DNA from: Linepithema humile
Taxonomy: Eukaryota; Arthropoda; Insecta; Hymenoptera; Formicidae
Direction: 5' to 3'
NCBI RefSeq assembly: GCF_040581485.1
Contig: NC_090133.1
Location: 7,254,001 to 7,318,000, forward strand
DNA: 64,000 nucleotides
Every line of letters begins with the position of its first letter. Positions within the stretch are counted from its first letter, which is position 1. The position numbers were made by a program, and so were the translations under genes. The notes beneath the pieces were generated by a model. It did no database searches. It was given only the letters and a program-made list of their open reading frames with translations, and was not told where the DNA came from. Of this stretch, positions 1 to 10,900 are shown piece by piece.

Positions 1-337
1 GCCGTTGCCGGACTCGGCCCCGATCGATCCATCCGAGCGGGGCAAAAGCGACAATCCGCGCGGCGACACCGCGAAAGTCCTGAATATTCAACGAGCCGAC
101 GAGATGGCGAGAGTGAGTGAGAAAGAGAGAAAAAGAGACCCGTATTCTCGTTTACGAGTATCATCCAATGAATTCGACAACATTCGGCATTGTTGCCGAC
201 CTGACGAATTGTCTTTCATGTTTCAAGGCGCTCGACAATTCGTTCCGACTATAATTACAGCGTGTTCGAGGATGAGCAGATTACGTGTTCAGATAAACGA
301 AAAAATTTTTTTTAATTGGCAGCTACTTTTTTTTCAG
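1..337. other. Unassigned CpG-rich to AT-rich edge
   Basis: The first 100 bases are CpG-rich with no repeat structure, then a short GA tract follows near 105-140. From about 300 the sequence becomes A/T-rich and ends in a pyrimidine run that forms a good splice acceptor (see the next entry). An open frame covers most of the block (5-376) but has no recognisable domain and runs through the acceptor tract, so I do not call it a gene. Confidence 0.5.
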
Positions 338-420
338 CGAAAATATCCTGCAGTGCTAATAATTTTGGAATCATAAAAATTTACGAGCTATAAAAATGGA
401 TTTCGCGAACTTTCAAAACG
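338..420 (+). other. Candidate small exon with a start codon
   Basis: Seen: the segment is preceded by a pyrimidine-rich tract ending in CTTTTTTTTCAG (AG at 336-337) and followed directly by GTAAGT, the consensus insect 5' splice site. Inside, an ATG at 396 in an AAAAATGG context opens the frame MDFANFQN and leaves the exon after one extra base. The 83-bp length is normal for an insect exon. Inference: it could be an exon carrying the end of a 5' UTR plus the first eight codons of a protein, with the rest beyond a downstream intron. No continuing exon can be identified and the peptide is too short to assign a family. Chance occurrence of an acceptor-donor pair is the main alternative. Confidence 0.28.
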
Positions 421-2430
421 GTAAGTGAATAATGAAACATCATTCAGTATCGTTCGATCTTTATCCGGCGTTGATATTAGACAGAGATTAGTTGAATTTT
501 CCACGGAAAGCATCTTTGTCAAGAAGCAAAGAAAAAAATGCATTCTATCCTTTTTTTTGTTCGCGCAAGCGATGTAATACCTTCGTAATCTCAGACGTCT
601 GAATTAACGTCGATTAATGCGCGATGGAGCAACATCTCAGTGACTGGAAAAGGGCTGGCTGAATCTAGCTGGCGTCTCGTCCTACCTTGTAATCGTAATA
701 ATGTTATCGCGTGTAATTACACACAACGGGGGTATCCGAGTCGAGTACGAGCGCGCGACTCGTCTCGTCTCGTCTCATTGCGTTACGCGGAACCGGTCGA
801 TCCGGTATATTATACGCGTCAGCTTCCCTCGTTATATTGTATTAATTATCGTATTATTGGCGCGATCGACGCTGCGACTTTTTGGCGATACCGCGGCGCG
901 ACCGCATAATTGAACACGTTATTTCAGACGGGGAACCTTATTGCTTATATTACTCGTTTCGAAAAGCCAATCATTCACGATCCTCACTATTATATCAGTA
1001 TAATCTCTTATCTTAAAAGAATATGTTTTTTAAATTTTATTTCATAATAAATGTCTCAGCTAAATAATATTTTGAACTTTTACTTTTGAAATGTGCGCAA
1101 CGATAATTTTGAATATAATTGAGGTTTATCTGGAAACCGTAAGTAAACGTGAGCTAATTTTCTTTTCTTATTTTATGGAAGTTGGCTAGAAATAATTGAC
1201 AAATTTGATGAAATAACTTGTTCACTCAGCGACGATCGCCGGACTCGATACCGACTGTATACCAAAGGCAGTACCAGTTCGAGCTTTCGCTATGAGAGCG
1301 ATTCGTGTCTTCGTAGAGCTACAAGTAAGACGAATCGACCGTAATTATAAATCGATTGTTTTCCTTGCATCGAGACCTCGGCGACAAAACTCGTTGCGGC
1401 AAAACTCGTTTCGTATTTGATTGTGTACGTAGCCTAGCCTTGTGTATGATATTACTCGAAGTAGCTCGTTTCTCGTGTACAATATAACGTTAATCGGTGG
1501 AGAAAGAAGTACACACCGGTGACGCAATAGGTTTTAAGATGTGCTTGCACAAAAAAGATGTTTTTACTAGAAGTTCGATATCGTCGTGAAAGTAGACGAG
1601 GATTGATAATCCTAGAGTGTCGTCGCACCGGATATATTAATATGCATATATATTGCATATTGTATGTATATATTATTTTGTACATAATTGTTGTATCATA
1701 GAATGCATACTGCAGTCTGTACTGAACAAAACGCGCGATTATTATTATTATTATTGACAGCGATCGTTCTTTTATCACGGCATTATACATCATACGATTA
1801 TTATTATGATCGTGACGACGATAGAGATGATTATCATTTTTACCGCTTCTTATTCGCCTTCTTAGTTTTTAATATTATTAATTATTATTACGTGATTATT
1901 ATATTAATATTATTATATTTAAATTGCGCACGAGATGGGAAAATATATAAAAATTGAAATACACGAGAATTGCGTATATAATTCGCACCATATCCAGAAG
2001 ATGCACTCTTTTCTTTCTTTTCTTCGATGTATTTCAATTTTCCAACTCCTCGTTTCTGTATTTTACGATTAGTGTTATCACTCAAGCTGATTGGATGCAC
2101 TGCAGGAAAAGAATGATAAGAATTGACAACATTAGCTCTCATCCCTCGATAATTCCATCCTTTTTATTTCCATCTTTTATCACCGCGCGATAACACATTG
2201 CGCACACTTGAGATTCCCTTCTTCCTCTTCTCTCTGTTTGGAATATGACGAATATATTATATACGGAAAATTATGTATATATAAGGAGAGAAACTGCAGG
2301 GTCCAGGTAAACGAAACTGTAACTCAAATATGTTCCCGTCAGGACCATATTACCACGTTACAGATACATGCAAATATTAAGTTTACGCAATTAGCGTTTG
2401 AAGTGCTCGAAAAAGTTCGGCCGATCGATG
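421..2430. other. Mostly AT-rich noncoding stretch
   Basis: There is a small CpG-rich patch at 720-905 (alternating CGCG-containing words) and another at 1220-1480. The rest is AT-rich with runs of ATT and TA. Short open frames occur on both strands but are AT-codon noise rich in I, Y and N. A weak donor-like ACC|GTAAGT lies at 1139. No gene, RNA or transposon is recognisable. Confidence 0.6.
1738..1755. repeat. (ATT)n microsatellite
   Basis: Six perfect ATT units in an AT-rich context; looser ATT/TTA repeats continue at 1797-1915. Confidence 0.9.
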
Positions 2431-2517
2431 GTATCAGGGGGTGGAACGGTCGATCCTGCACTCCTCCGTGCACCAGCAACGAACGCAATTGACACCTCAT
2501 CCTGCTTCCCTTTTAAC

Positions 2518-2548
2518 TCCCTCCCCCTCCCCCCTCCCCTCCCCCCCC
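2518..2548 (-). other. G-quadruplex-capable tract (minus strand)
   Basis: The + strand holds four or more runs of C5-C8 separated by single T residues, so the complementary strand carries closely spaced G-runs that satisfy the usual G-quadruplex pattern. Whether it folds in vivo is not shown by sequence. Confidence 0.6.
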
Positions 2549-2665
2549 GTAGATAGAAGCAGTCGCTTCGGCGTCTGACGTACTTTAATATCGCGAACAA
2601 AGAGGACGAAATGATCGTGTTGCCTTTAACAAAGGAGAGAGGAGGCAGCGCCCATCGCGCCGACG

Positions 2666-2677
2666 ACTCACCTGCTC
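2666..2677 (-). other. Consensus splice donor, minus strand
   Basis: Reads GAGCAG|GTGAGTC on the minus strand, a full consensus 5' splice site with the junction between 2672 and 2671. No convincing acceptor was found to its right, so it could end a first exon starting in the CpG-rich block to the right, or be chance. Confidence 0.2.
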
Positions 2678-2849
2678 TTTCGCCGCGGAGGCGAGGATCG
2701 CTTCTCAGAGAGGAGAGGCACCATAGGTAATGCAGTCTTTACTCATCCGGCTGTTGCCGGCGTTGTAGCGACCTCGTTCCATCAACTTCTACGTTCCCCC
2801 TAGCTAGCTATCTCCTTCGTTTCCTCTTTCTCTTCTCTCCGCGCGCTAC

Positions 2850-2873
2850 CTCTCTCTCTCTCTCTCTCTCTCT
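2850..2873. repeat. (CT)n microsatellite
   Basis: Twelve nearly perfect TC units within a longer pyrimidine tract. Confidence 0.95.
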
Positions 2874-3041
2874 TCCTCTCCCTCGCTCGCCCTCAGCCCT
2901 CAGGAAAACTCAACCCCCTACCGCCCGGTTCCAATAAGGCTGCCGCCTCCACCTCGTTTCCACCTCTTGGTCTAGTTGGTGCTCTCCCTCTCTGCTTTTC
3001 ACCCTCTGCTTCTCTCATGTGCTCACTCCCCCGACTCCATC

Positions 3042-3088
3042 GCTCTTTCTCTCTCTTTCTCTTTCTCTCTCTCTCTCCCTCTCTCTCC
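3042..3088. repeat. CT-rich tract with TTTCTC interruptions
   Basis: Imperfect CT/CTTT repeats. They encode S/L-rich frames on one strand and E/R/K-rich frames on the other, which explains the spurious open frames here. Confidence 0.9.
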
Positions 3089-3420
3089 TGCGCTCCCTCA
3101 AGCAACCCTCCAGCGTACCCTAAAGCTCCGCTTCCACCGGAGAGCCAAGGCTCTCTCGCGCTCTCTTTGCCACGGCATTGTTGCTATCGATTCGGACTTG
3201 GAAACGTGTTTTTCTTCGGATATTTCGTGGCTACCGTCGGTTACGACCGCCGCCGCTCGACCGGATAACGAGGATTCTAGGAAGGCGGTGTGTGTGTCCA
3301 ACCCTCGTTTACCCCTTTTTCGCCGTCTCTTTCTCCGTCTCTTGGAGTTTCCGCGTTACCACCTCCGCGCTCGTTATATTTTCCCCGCTTAAATGCACCG
3401 CGCCTTTCGCGCCCGCGATA

Positions 3421-4843
3421 AATATTTGGTTTTACGCGCGAATTTCATGCGTTTACTCCACTCGCTGCCACTTACATTTTTTTTACTTTTCCTCGAAAAC
3501 CGCTTATCTCACTTCTTTTATATTTGTGCGTTCGCGATGTTTGCGTAAAAATTAATTACAACTGCAAAGGCGTTCTAAGTCGCTGTAAATAATATAGATC
3601 TTATCGAATATCATCACAACGAACAATTTAATTCAGTTCATTTGTTTAATTATAATTTCTCAAATTTTCTTTCTCTTTCCTCGTTGTGCTTTCCGCGCTT
3701 GAAATCTGTGTAGTAAAATTATAAACTCGCGCGGGATGTACACGCGAAAAGAATATCACGAATAGTTCGAATTGCAGTCAATTGTTTTTGTCGCGCTGCA
3801 AATTGCTTGTTTTACTTCATCGATTTTTGGTTATTTTGCTCCCGGTGTCCGTCTCTATATTGGAGCACGAGTCGCGATCTGACAACTCGATACGGATAAG
3901 TCGCCGGCGGAGTTTGACGCGATGAGAAACTCCCATTAGACTCGATGGCCGTAAGCTGCGTTCCGTCAGAGATAGATTCGAACCACTTTCGTCGTCTTTG
4001 TTACGCCGAGACGTTCGCCGACTTAGCTTCGATTGTTCCGCAAAGGCCATTGAGGAACCTGTGCCACTTTACGAAGCTGACACGTCGCAGCAAATAGACA
4101 ACCGGGACGCCCGGCGGCGAAGTAAGGAAATCGCGCGAGAGATTTCAACGAACGTTACGATATTAAGCTGCGCGTTCTAATGCTAACTGCACTTCGCGCG
4201 ACACTTGCAACATTTTATCAAATACTCGAATTTGTATGTGGAATAGTTCAAAGAAATCTATTAAAAGTCCGCTTCAATTACAACGAGGTTTTATTTGCGA
4301 TATAGTATTGTTTGCAATAAACACGTGAAATCTGATTAAATATGAAAAAATGGTTTTTTATACATGTTTAAACTTTAGTATTTAAATTTTTAGTATTTAT
4401 CGCGAAACACTGTTTCACGTTTAGAAATTACGTTTAGAAATTTGAAAAATATTTTTATGAAAAATAAGAATTTATATTCCATTGACTTTCATAAATGTTA
4501 CTTCTTAATTTTATCCTGATAAAAGAGCTCGATGTTGAAACATCGAAAATATTTACACATTACTTTTACACGGAATTATATTTCCGAACTTGATTGATTA
4601 AGTTTGGACTACGCTCGTCCCGTTCAGATTGAGGTCGAAGCGCGTCGGAGACTTCAACGATCGCCCATACTTTCGCCGGTGCGCACGTACGTGCAATCCG
4701 TCGATGCGTCGCGACGGCTCGCGAAGAGTGCGAGACCATTGTCTCGCAATTTATTCGCCGTTCATCGCGCCCCCGTAACTCTCGATTTCGATGGGCCGAG
4801 ACCGATTAAGGTGTCCCCCCGCGCTGTCCCCTGCGGCCGGCAG
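3421..4843. other. AT-rich spacer with two CpG-rich patches
   Basis: AT-rich apart from CpG-rich patches at 3840-4190 and 4600-4840. The second leads into a candidate exon. No recognisable coding, RNA or repeat element. A T-arm-like motif near 3976 was examined and rejected as a tRNA. Confidence 0.55.
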
Positions 4844-5046
4844 TGTCGATATTACCGAGGGCTTAACTCGATCGAACGGCGATTTAACATTTCACCCTCG
4901 CTGGCTTGCGCGACGTATGTGACGTCCATTGTCCTTCGGGGATTCCGATAAAAAAAGAAGGAAAAATGATTTTCATGCACGAGTCGCGGTGAGAGCTGGA
5001 AGAATTCTGCGAGCGACGCGATTTTAAATCGATTGTGCATAAAAAG
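4844..5046 (+). other. Weak candidate exon ending at a strong donor
   Basis: The right edge is AAAAAG|GTAAGTGAT, a near-perfect donor. The left edge is a pyrimidine-rich stretch ending CGGCCGGCAG. The three frames are not open throughout (a frame open from 4604 stops at 4951), so if transcribed this would be a noncoding or UTR exon. It lies at a CpG-rich/AT-rich boundary, as many insect 5' exons do. Weak. Confidence 0.15.
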
Positions 5047-5268
5047 GTAAGTGATGGCATTATGTTATCACATCGTGATGTTCTGTAATGCAATAATAAA
5101 TATCAGCAGTCTTTCAGCATGATCATAATAAATAGAAAATGACTTTTCTTCTCTTCTTCAATTATGATTTCTGGAAAAGTGAGCATTTGCAGCGAAAGGA
5201 TATTTTTTTTTTCACTGCAGATATAATATAATTATAAAAGTATTTCTCAATTCAAGTTGAACGTTGTT

Positions 5269-5688
5269 ATGCAATATCATTTATTGAAAAATTTCTCATT
5301 CTGTATTGACAAAGATGATTTGCATGCATCTTTCTCAGATACTTCAACAGAGCAGGAAATGAGGGCGACGTTCTATGGCTTTGGCCTCTCGGCTTCCTGG
5401 AATATTGCGATGGTGTTTTCGAGAATTTGCGAAGAACACCTCGAGGATCCGTCGATATCGATCGCAGCTGCACCGAACAAACAGAACTATATCGTAGAGC
5501 CGTTTACGAACTTAAACTCGAACTTCCGCGCGACGCTTTTTCACTGCGACTTCGGAGCACGAGGTAATTTAATGAATATTGGTCAAAAATTAAATAAATA
5601 TACGTTTGTGCGTTCCTGTAGCAGCTGGATAACAAAATTTCAATCGCGATGTTATGGCAAACGTGCGTTTCAGATTAATTTATTTTGA
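5269..5688 (+). CDS. Unassigned 139-codon open frame downstream of an acceptor
   Basis: Starts with MQYHLLKNFSFCIDKDDL at an ATG and ends with TGA at 5686-5688. A strong 3' splice site (a run of T, then CACTGCAG, AG at 5219-5220) lies 48 bases upstream of the ATG, so a short UTR followed by coding sequence is possible. Composition is balanced (acidic patch EEHLEDPS, aromatic and Cys residues, no low complexity), unlike the repeat-derived frames elsewhere. I recognise no domain, signal peptide or membrane segment. A weak donor-like GAG|GTAATT lies inside near 5564. In sequence of this moderately AT-rich composition a frame of this length is uncommon but not impossible, so it may be chance. Confidence 0.18.
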   Translation: MQYHLLKNFSFCIDKDDLHASFSDTSTEQEMRATFYGFGLSASWNIAMVFSRICEEHLEDPSISIAAAPNKQNYIVEPFTNLNSNFRATLFHCDFGARGNLMNIGQKLNKYTFVRSCSSWITKFQSRCYGKRAFQINLF

Positions 5689-5830
5689 GTTTTCTCGCAA
5701 TTTGAAAAGTTTGTCGTGAAGAACGCGAAAAATAAGGACTTGCAGTATCCGAGGATACTATTTTACGTTACAGAAATGCATAATATTCAATTAAATTATA
5801 CAAAATCAAGTGATATCACATTATAATTAA
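5689..5830. other. Short AT-rich spacer
   Basis: Nothing recognisable. Confidence 0.5.
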
Positions 5831-6250
5831 TATGATAGTAAAAAATTCTTCGTTTCGCGCCATTTCGAGAGAATACGGTCGAAACGCACGCGTCGAACAT
5901 TTGCGGAGTAAGCTGGCACGAGACTCGATCTCTCGTGAGACTCGAAATTCGGCGGAATCGCCGTGCGCGGCGCGATCGACGGAGGGCGGAAGCGCGAAGG
6001 GTGAAAATGGGGAGAGAGAGAGGACTCGGGTGGCTCGTCAGCTCGGCTATTGCAATTCGTATCGCGAGTCGTGCGGGAAGATCTCTTATTTTCTCGTTGA
6101 ATCCGACGAAACCTACCTATATCCCGGAGCGTCTACTCTCGTTCCGAGCCGCCATCCCTTCCTTTCTCTTCCCCCCTCGCAGCAGCGGCAGCAGCCGCCA
6201 GTCCTTCTCGTGTTCTCTCGACGTCCGACTCTGGCGGCTCTATCCTCCAC

Positions 6251-6300
6251 GGAGGAGGAGGAGGAGGAGGAGGAGGAGGAAGAGGAGGAGGACGAGGAGG
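6251..6300. repeat. (GAG)n triplet array
   Basis: About 16 GAG/GGA units with two A/C interruptions. Read as codons it gives poly-E on one strand and poly-S on the other, the source of spurious long frames. Confidence 0.95.
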
Positions 6301-6400
6301 ATAGCACGCCGAGCTCTAGAATGTAAGGGATGATTTTGGAGATAGCTCGAGGGTCGCTCCGGTACGTAGGAGTTGTAGGTTGGCGGACGGGATGGGCGCG

Positions 6401-6426
6401 CGGGGACGGGGAGGGGGGGGGGACGG
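6401..6426 (+). other. G-quadruplex-capable tract
   Basis: Runs of G4, G3-4 and about G11 with one-base spacers on the + strand. Confidence 0.65.
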
Positions 6427-6800
6427 TCGGGTCGAGACGAGTGGTGTAGGAGAGAACTGCCACGGTTAGAGAGGACGGAGAGAAGGTAGAGGACGAGAGG
6501 GGGAGGCGTGGGGGGAGTGTGGAGGGTGTGGGTTTGCGAAACGGGGGCTGCGATTGGGATGCCTCGCGCGCGCGGAGACGGGGGATGGTTGAAGCTTGGC
6601 GGTGGAGCGTGGGGCGCGGCGGGGAATGGAGGTGAGTCTGCGGAGTCTCAGGAGGGTGAGTTTGGCGCCGAGGTGTCGGCCTTTCTCTCCGCTGTGGTAT
6701 GTGTGCGTGTTTCTGCGCAAGTGTGTATACGTACGCGCGGACGCTCCGTGGTGTGCGTTTCCGCGGCACTGGCTTGCTTAAATTTAAATAAATGATCTGC

Positions 6801-7043
6801 AGATGCAACACGCGCGGACACGCGTTTACGCAACGACATCATTGATCTCGGCGATTGCTTGCGGTTCGGATAATTGGCATTCGCGAGAATGCGAGCGACA
6901 ATGAGCGGACCGATAGCGGACGGTATCGATCGGGAACCAATAAGCGCGATGTGGGTTATGGGATATAGCGGACAGACGCGCACACGTCGAGCGCGATGGG
7001 TATAGACACAGTTGGCGAGAAAGTTTATTGGGCTTTAAGGAGA
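6801..7043. other. CpG-containing mixed sequence
   Basis: No repeat or coding signal. Several ACGCG and CGATA-type words. Confidence 0.45.
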
Positions 7044-7478
7044 TCAAACCGGGAAACCTATTTCGCACCTTTTCACCTTTTCAGTTGCGACTCTGTTTAA
7101 CTCTTTAACAGAACGAGCGAATGAAAAGAACGCAACTATATACATGCATTTCAATACATCGCACTCAATCCTATCATAAATAGCTAAAAATCTATTAAAA
7201 TAATTCTCGACAACTTGATTGAATTGAATTTGAGAAATTGATAAATGTAAAAAAGTGAAATGCGTTATTTGTCCGATTTTTAGTATACAAATAGAAAGGT
7301 ACATTAAATTATGTTTACAAATAAAGCTCATTCTTTTAAAAATTGCGATCTCTCTACGGATATTAAAATTAACTGAGGCATTTCGAGCATAATTTGTAGC
7401 GGTCAGTATTTTACAAATATGGACACGGTGAAAGTTTTTAATAAAAAGCGACAGTTTTTGTTGGAAATGACGTTTCAA
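7044..7478 (-). other. Long open frame in AT-rich DNA, unassigned
   Basis: A 144-codon stop-free frame on the minus strand. The first ATG is at codon 50 (about 7331), which would leave about 95 residues. The product is basic and rich in F, I, C and K, with a hydrophobic stretch around MYLSICILKIGQITHFTFL. No domain is recognised. In DNA this AT-rich a stop-free run of 144 codons is rarer than most other frames listed, so it may be an exon or a decayed coding segment; equally it may be chance among many frames. No splice sites of quality flank it. Confidence 0.15.
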
Positions 7479-8330
7479 CCTTGTAGATTACGAGTTTCTA
7501 TAAGCAGCGAGAAGAAAGTCATGAATATATTATAAAGCGACTAATCAGGTGCCCTTTATGGATAGACTTTTATTCGTATTTTGTAAACGTCACTCGTCTG
7601 CCACGCGGATGTGATTAAGAACTATTGGAAATATATCAGATAAAACAGGTTAATACAAATTCTTTACTTTTGACATTTGCTTCTTTTGCGTCTTAGTCGC
7701 GACAGTTTCTCTCGAATTTCCTTCTTCTGTTCAGTTCCACACAATTCAATTTTGTCTGCATTATTTCTTGCGTTAAGCTCAATAACAAAAATCTATAGCG
7801 GAAATCTGGTTAATTTCCAAAGAAGATATTTTTTTGATATTATAATTGACAGTTTCCTCCTGAACATCAACACATTTACAGAATAAGCAGATTTCGAATA
7901 TTCCACAAATCTGATGAGGTTTTTTGAAAAGAAAAAAATTGTACGAACATATATGCTGTACATTTGTTGCTAAAAAAATTTAATAAGCGTATTAATTATA
8001 GATCTACTCAAAAAGATGCTAGACAACAAGGTTTGTTTTTTTAATCACTTTTCAGCTGTTTTTAACAGACTGTGAAACTTTATTACGAAGATATCCAATA
8101 TTGAAAGTTACTTGCTAAAACATCGATTATCTGTCCGCTGAGGATTACTCAGCCACTATATGTTTATTTGTTTATACACATACACTCTAATATATCTTTA
8201 ATCGTTAAAAATTTATTATGCTTTATAATAAATGAACGTTTCCCATCAATTTTTCGCGAGAAAGGAAGAGCGGGACAGTTGAAATTCTCGTAAAAATAGA
8301 ATTTTACCGTTATGTAGATTATTTTAGCTT
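7479..8330. other. AT-rich spacer
   Basis: Low-GC sequence with homopolymer A/T runs. I see no gene, repeat array or RNA. Confidence 0.55.
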
Positions 8331-8900
8331 CGTCTCGGCCTTGTGCGACTAGTATTGAGTAAGGTGAGTGGGAAAACGAGTCGTTGCTTAAAATCGAGTG
8401 TCTATTTTCTTCTCATCACGACGACGTCGGCGCGGTTGATAGCGGTAATATATATAGCGAAACACTCGAAATATACGAAAGCGCGTGGCCGCCGTTGAAA
8501 TCGGTTTAACGTTTACCCCCATTAACGTCGTTTCGAACAATGCAACGACGGAAAAGGCAGTCACGAACATCGAGATAAAGGGGTCAGAGCGCGGCAAGAA
8601 AGGGAGCGAATGGAAGGAGGGAGGAGGAGGAGGAGGAGGAAGAGAAGGAGGCCGGGGAGGGCGAGGGGGCAAGACGGGAGAAGGGGGAGATTGAAACGGG
8701 GTTACTAATTCTCGAATAATGAAGGGATGAATCGCCGACCCCTCGCACACTTCACGAAAGGGACCACCACTCTCGCGTCGCGTATTGTTGGCGCTTTATT
8801 TTCTTCTTCGACCGCATGTTACGCGTTATTAGTGGAAACAATGTCACTGGAACAAATAGCCTTCTCCGTGTCCCTACCGAGAGCCCAATCTTTTTTCCGG
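8331..8900. other. Small GC-rich, purine-skewed block
   Basis: It opens with a minimal acceptor/donor arrangement (TTTTAG at 8327, AAG|GTGAGT at 8363/8364), continues CpG-rich, and contains a GGA array and G-rich purine run to 8700. The glycine-rich or proline-rich frames are repeat artefacts. Confidence 0.55.
8614..8652. repeat. (GGA)n purine array
   Basis: Imperfect GGA/GGAG units. Confidence 0.9.
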
Positions 8901-9230
8901 GACATCCCGAGAGATCGCATTTATAATGCAGCAGTATGCGAAACGCCTTGTTTTTTGATCCAGTATCTTCTCAGGTATTTTTATAGTAAATTCTTGCAGA
9001 GGAAAAATTTCCCTTTTCAAATAATATACAATAAAACTGTAAAAATATATCTTTTTTACTTCAGACGCTAGAATAATTATATTATGAATTATGGAGCTAT
9101 TGATATTTTTATAAAGAAAAATATACGGAAAGTTCCTCGCTAAATTGGTGGAAGAGTTTACAAAATTATCACGATAGATCTTAAATGATTATCATTTCGG
9201 TTTTACAAGACTATTTTATGAGTGATGAAA
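8901..9230. other. AT-rich spacer
   Basis: Nothing recognisable. Confidence 0.5.
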
Positions 9231-9770
9231 ACTTTTCGAGGTAACATCGTGGGGTGGGAGTTTAAACAAACGAGTTGTTCTTTTTCAACGCGCGACTGTC
9301 CTCAGGACAAGTGGATTCCGCGAGGCAAACTGTTTGCACGTCGCTTTATTCTTCTTTCCGCCCCTCCGGCGGACTCGTTCTTTCTCTCGCGACGCCCACT
9401 TATATTGTTATGTAATTTATCTTGGCTACCCTCGGCACGAAGGAATGCACGCCCTTCGGGGTGTCGGGGCATTAGCAACGCTGGGGGGTGTCCCTTACTT
9501 TTCACTCTCGCTAATTTCGCGCCGCGAGAAGCGACCCACGCGGGCTTACAAGGCGACGCACAATTTCGCACTTTCCCGTTTGACAAACGCGCCGGCTTAT
9601 CCGAAACTTCGGCGCTTCGTGAAAGTTTGCGTCGCGCGTGGAAAGGAGACGAGGAGTGCGAAAGCGAGAACGACGCGAGGCCGGTATCGATACTCTCCGA
9701 TAGGAGAGATTAATTGAAATCGCGGCGGGAATCGCGCGAGCCGTCGTTGTAAAAAACCAATCCATTAGGA
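9231..9770. other. CpG-rich, non-repetitive block
   Basis: Moderately GC-rich with frequent CGCG and no microsatellite. Open frames of 94-163 codons overlap in several phases on both strands, which is what CpG-rich, stop-poor sequence produces by itself; none resembles a known protein. One of the few GC-rich blocks of the window without a simple repeat. Confidence 0.45.
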
Positions 9771-10900
9771 ATTTAGCGTTTCCCCTGTTGCTCTCTGGCT
9801 ATTTATTTGATAGTGTTTGAGACAAACAAAATTTGTTGAGAAATACCACGTCTATATTTTTATATTAAGAGAATATTTTTTATCTTTTCGTAAAAAAATT
9901 ATTTTTTGTTTTCCTTTTTTATTTTTGGACTTTTCACGAGCGAGTAAGTTTTTATGCTTTAAACATTCATCTATTTTGTAAAATAAAGTAATTACTAAAA
10001 ACAAAAATATAATAATAAAAAAAAACAGAAAGTAAACTTATATTACTAGAGTGGCAGAATAAGGGGTTTTAAAGTAACATACACAAGGACCGCATATCCA
10101 TATTCATAAAGGCTAAGAGGCGCTTACACACGTAAAAAGGTTAAAAACACGCTTAATACCGCTACTTATAATGTCTCTTCCGTACCACGAAGAAACCATA
10201 TTTATTAAGAACCGAAGCCATACCTTCATCCACTGTCTGCACATCGACTTCACATATGTAGATGTTTCGTGTTGAAAGTGAACTGTCAGCCTGCAACAGA
10301 CGTAAAAAGAGTTTATCACTTTGTATCATACGCATACTTATAGGTGTATCAAGTTAGCACGTCCTGATAACGAAAAATCTTTATTAATTAAATCCTTTTT
10401 TATAATAATACTTTTTTCTCAGTTATAAAAAAATTCACTCTTTTCATTTCAAAAGAATTTCACGATATAAAATATAGTAGAAAGTAACAAAAAATGTGCT
10501 AACACAAAAATTGATTAAATAATTTAAATAACGATAAAATTTTTATAAAATCGAATATCATTAAACATGCTCTTAATCTTTATTAAACAAAGGATATAAA
10601 AAATTTATTAATTAAGTTTTTTGGAATATGATCTCGATATTTAAAACAAACTAAAGAATTTGTCGATTATTATCTGAATTAGGTTATCGTGTTATATTAT
10701 TATAGTTTTATTCATTTAAATCGATATACAATAAATTCAAAATTTAGAGCTCGTGATATCGTGACTGACGTGTAAAATTAAAAGACAAGTGGAGTGCATT
10801 TTAGTGGAACGTCAAATATATCTACAATATTTTAAAGATTGTATATGTACGTTATTGAAATAGTAACACGTTTTCGTGCGTTTGCAAAATAGGCGTTAGT
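9771..10900. other. AT-rich spacer
   Basis: Strongly AT-rich, with A and T runs. The segment 10113-10319 has a short minus-strand frame that loosely recalls a transposase tail but was rejected. Nothing else seen. Confidence 0.5.

Larger units (their letters stand above)
2431..3420. other. GC-rich, pyrimidine-skewed block
   Basis: The + strand is dominated by C and T: a C-rich run at 2518-2548, CT tracts near 2850 and 3042-3088, and CpG-rich sequence between. Open frames through it read as S/L/P/R low complexity and are not credible proteins. A consensus donor on the minus strand lies near 2671. The block resembles the other skewed GC-rich islands of the window. Confidence 0.65.
5831..6800. 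other. GC-rich block: CpG-rich, then GAG array, then G-rich
   Basis: It begins CpG-rich, turns C/T-rich at 6140-6230, then becomes strongly purine (G) rich from 6250 to about 6680. Two consensus donors on the + strand lie at GGAG|GTGAGT (junction 6631/6632) and GAGG|GTGAGT (6655/6656), with no good acceptor to the left. Long frames on both strands here are entirely low complexity (poly-E, poly-S, R/P-rich). A promoter-proximal CpG island with a first exon is possible but unsupported. Confidence 0.6.

Noticed and set aside
3970..3996. T-arm-like motif (GGTTCGAATC on the minus strand)
   Set aside because: The flanking bases do not pair as a five-base stem and there is no A-box or acceptor stem at the right distance.
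6113..6811. A 232-codon minus-strand frame with a poly-S stretch
   Set aside because: Poly-S comes from the GAG array and the rest is P/R/T-rich skewed sequence; no domain.
7471..7500. Word resembling miR-10/miR-100 (ACCTTGTAGATTACGAG)
   Set aside because: Several mismatches in the seed and core, and no hairpin partner nearby.
10113..10319. A 68-codon minus-strand frame loosely resembling the tail of a Tc1/mariner transposase (W...WY..DI..GI)
   Set aside because: No DDE/D motif, no inverted repeats nearby, and the closing RW motif of the family is missing; similarity is too slight.
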